From NCBI GenBank assembly GCA_031281815.1, contig JAITEY010000013.1, positions 1 through 7,877 of the forward strand: a DNA stretch of 7,877 nucleotides, in the 5' to 3' direction. This document shows positions 6,458 through 7,877 of this stretch, one piece after another; within the stretch, counting starts at the first letter, position 1, and every line of letters starts with the position of its first letter. Below the pieces are notes generated by a model. The model saw nothing but the letters and a program-made list of their open reading frames with translations. It had not been told where the DNA came from and did not search any database. Made by a program: the position numbers and the translations under genes. The DNA comes from Desulfovibrio sp. Its GTDB lineage: Bacteria; Desulfobacterota; Desulfovibrionia; Desulfovibrionales; Desulfovibrionaceae.

Positions 6458-6582
6458 CATAGTATAGACTGCTTTTGAAAAATCGGTGCAAAAATATTGA
6501 ATTAACTATTGAATTAATCAGCGGTTCCATATACTGTGCGTTAGGAGCCCCGTTATACTATGAACAGCAGCAAGCAGCAGTC
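6458..6582 (+). promoter_or_regulatory. AT-rich promoter-like region upstream of the hydrolase
   Basis: An abrupt AT-rich island precedes the plus-strand hydrolase. It contains a 12-bp-period tandem repeat, TATTGAATTAA at 6495-6505 and again at 6507-6517, and two possible -10 boxes TATACT (6530-6535 and 6554-6559). TTGAAT at 6509-6514 lies 15 bp before the first box. A 9-bp inverted repeat, CATAGTATA (6458-6466) and TATACTATG (6554-6562), brackets the island. This suggests promoter plus operator sequence, though no single -35/-10 pair is convincing. Confidence 0.4.
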
Positions 6583-7569
6583 ATGACGCAAGAAGTCGCG
6601 CCCGGCATTTACAGGATGGAGATTCCTCTACCGCGCACCGCGCTGCGGACCCTCAACGCCTATCTGGTGCGCGCCGCGCCGCGCAATCTGCTGGTGGATA
6701 CCGGCCTCAACATGCCCGAGAGCCGGGACGCACTGTACGCCGGGCTGGCCGAACTCGGGGCGCTTGACGCCGGCCTGGATATTTTTCTCACGCACATGCA
6801 TGCAGACCACTCCGGTTTGGCGGCGGAACTTGCCGCGCGGCCGGAAACGACCGTGTACGCCGGCGCGGAAGACGGCGCGGCGGTGATCAGGCTGGCTGCG
6901 GAGGGGCCTGTGTTCTGGCGCGGCGTGCTTGACGGCATGGCTGAGCACGGGTGTCCGGAGCTTCTGATGCGGACCGTGGCGACCACGCATCCGGGCATGA
7001 TCGCCGGTCCCGTTGGGGACATTGCGGTAAGCTTCGTCAATGAGGGTGATGTGTTGCGTTGCGGGGAGGCGGCGTTGCGCGTGCTTTTGGTGCCGGGGCA
7101 CACGCCGGGGCATGCGGCGTTGTTCGACGAGGCGCGGGGAATACTGTTGTGCGGGGATTTCGTGTTGGCGGAGGCCTCGACCACCACACCGTATTGGCCG
7201 AACATGCCTGACTCTCTGGGTGTCTTTCTGCGCAGTCTGGATTCCGTGCGCGATTGCGACATACGACTGGTCCTGCCCGGCCACGGGAGGGTATTCGACA
7301 ACGCGGGCGCGCGTATGGTCGCCTTGCGCGCCGGGCGGGCGCGCCGGCTGGAAGACACGCTTCGCCTGCTGGGGGACATGGAAGCGACGGCGGCGGAACT
7401 GGCACAACAACTGCACCGCTCCCGGTCGGGCGGCGGATGGGAAAGCTATATGCCGGCGCAGCAGTGGTTCGCGATGCAGGATATGTTGGCGTTCCTGGAA
7501 CGTCTGGAGGCCGAGGGCAGGGTCGCCCGTGCGGAAAAGGACGGGCTGATCCGTTTCCGCGCAGTCTGA
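6583..7569 (+). CDS. Metallo-beta-lactamase-fold hydrolase with C-terminal helical/winged-helix domain
   Basis: With start at ATG 6583 the protein has 328 residues. It carries the binuclear metal site of the MBL fold: HMHADH at 71-76 (His71, His73, Asp75, His76), His173 in VPGHTPGH, Asp192 in LLCGD, and His234 in LPGHG. The fold begins right at VAPGIYRMEIPLP (5-17) and LNAYLVR (24-30). Residues about 246-328 form a separate helical region ending VARAEKDGLIRFRA, like the winged-helix tail of the LACTB2/BLACT_WH group. The likely chemistry is hydrolysis of a thioester, ester or phosphodiester; the substrate is unknown. The frame stays open back to a TTG at 6475, but the extra 36 codons are AT-rich, lack family similarity and overlap promoter-like sequence, so they are excluded. 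There is no strong Shine-Dalgarno before 6583. The gene is transcribed divergently from the lipid cluster and appears monocistronic. Confidence 0.87.
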   Translation: MTQEVAPGIYRMEIPLPRTALRTLNAYLVRAAPRNLLVDTGLNMPESRDALYAGLAELGALDAGLDIFLTHMHADHSGLAAELAARPETTVYAGAEDGAAVIRLAAEGPVFWRGVLDGMAEHGCPELLMRTVATTHPGMIAGPVGDIAVSFVNEGDVLRCGEAALRVLLVPGHTPGHAALFDEARGILLCGDFVLAEASTTTPYWPNMPDSLGVFLRSLDSVRDCDIRLVLPGHGRVFDNAGARMVALRAGRARRLEDTLRLLGDMEATAAELAQQLHRSRSGGGWESYMPAQQWFAMQDMLAFLERLEAEGRVARAEKDGLIRFRAV

Positions 7570-7596
7570 TGCGGTGGTGCCGTGGGCGCGGAGTGA

Positions 7597-7683
7597 AGAG
7601 AAAGCAACAAGGATAATTTCGCCGAAATACAATCTCTTATTGAGCGAATTTATCAAGAAAATGGAGAAGATAGTCGATGTTAG
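7597..7683 (+). pseudogene. Start-less coding-like tail, possible gene remnant
   Basis: After a TGA at 7594-7596 this frame reads 28 residues, including NKDNFAEIQSLIERIYQENG, and stops at TAG 7681-7683. It has no ATG, GTG or TTG start. The composition looks like a real amphipathic C-terminal helix, and the stop overlaps the next ORF's start by 7 nt, as in a coupled operon. The lower GC than the hydrolase upstream suggests a junction near 7590-7600, where the front of an older gene was lost. It may equally be chance. Confidence 0.3.
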
Positions 7684-7877
7684 CCGCCGTACTGCATGGG
7701 AAGGCCGCAAGGGTCACGGTTGACGGAGAAGACGTCAGTTGGCGTGATCTTTTTCGCCGACGGGAAGATTTGCTGACTGCCGCCTTTTTTGGACGTTTTT
7801 TATACCTTTCGACGACAATGAGGCGGGAAGCCCTTGCGTTGCTTGTAGGACACCGGGCTGCTGCCGACTTGGGAGAT
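7677..7877 (+). CDS. Unrecognised protein, N-terminal 67 residues (runs off the right edge)
   Basis: An open frame runs from ATG 7677 to the window end with no stop (67 codons). A Shine-Dalgarno GGAGA (7663-7667) lies 9 nt upstream and supports the start; an in-frame TAG at 7671-7673 rules out an earlier one. The sequence begins MLAAVLHGKAARV and continues through VSWRDLFRRREDLLTAAFFGR, then FLYLS, suggesting a soluble alpha/beta protein. The EDLLTAAFFGR-x-LYL pattern recalls, from memory only, N-termini of large proteins in accessory or phage-defence gene clusters, but I cannot name a family and assign no function. Codon use is less GC-extreme than in the core genes. The overlap with the preceding tail suggests it was the second gene of a coupled pair. 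Confidence 0.6.
   Translation, partial: MLAAVLHGKAARVTVDGEDVSWRDLFRRREDLLTAAFFGRFLYLSTTMRREALALLVGHRAAADLGD

Noticed and set aside
6188..6460. 90-codon minus-strand open frame upstream of the aminotransferase
   Set aside because: It spans the predicted promoter and leader, has no Shine-Dalgarno or recognisable features, and its composition is shadow-like.
6628..7710. 360-codon minus-strand open frame
   Set aside because: Antisense to the metallo-beta-lactamase-fold gene, which has all its metal ligands; the product is His/Arg/Pro-rich without motifs.

Overview
The window is GC-rich bacterial DNA. It carries a compact minus-strand cluster of membrane-lipid and quinone genes, with different DNA at each edge. 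Gene content (futalosine-type menaquinone step, polyprenyl diphosphate synthase, PssA and Psd for phosphatidylethanolamine) and codon use suggest an anaerobic Gram-negative such as a member of the Desulfovibrionaceae. That placement is inferred from gene style, not from any marker gene.

Left edge (1 to about 1012): a lower-GC block holding the N-terminal 313 residues of an ISAzo13-type DDE transposase on the minus strand, cut by the window edge. A candidate element end lies near 1003-1012.

Centre (1115-6169, all minus strand). In transcription order: a class I/II PLP aminotransferase (4973-6169), phosphatidylserine decarboxylase psd (4221-4874), phosphatidylserine synthase pssA (3155-3937), a futalosine hydrolase-like mqnB (2163-3158), and a trans-polyprenyl diphosphate synthase (1115-2158). 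PssA and Psd are consecutive steps from CDP-diacylglycerol to phosphatidylethanolamine. MqnB and the prenyl synthase could supply the ring and the tail of menaquinone. pssA, mqnB and the prenyl synthase are packed tightly (a 3-nt overlap, then a 4-nt gap). A sigma70-like promoter for the leftward unit is visible at 6287-6315. The 283-bp gap between psd and pssA holds a 52-bp tandem duplication, apparently derived from the 3' end of psd, plus several small hairpins.

Right part: after a divergent intergenic region with an AT-rich promoter-like segment, a plus-strand metallo-beta-lactamase-fold hydrolase (best start 6583, end 7569) follows. Past it, base composition changes again. A start-less coding-like tail (7597-7683) overlaps the start of an unrecognised partial ORF (7677 to the window end), which looks like the beginning of a separate, possibly accessory, operon.

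I do not see a complete new system. The points most worth a second look are the right-edge junction and ORF, the roughly 65-residue insertion in MqnB, and the duplicated psd tail.
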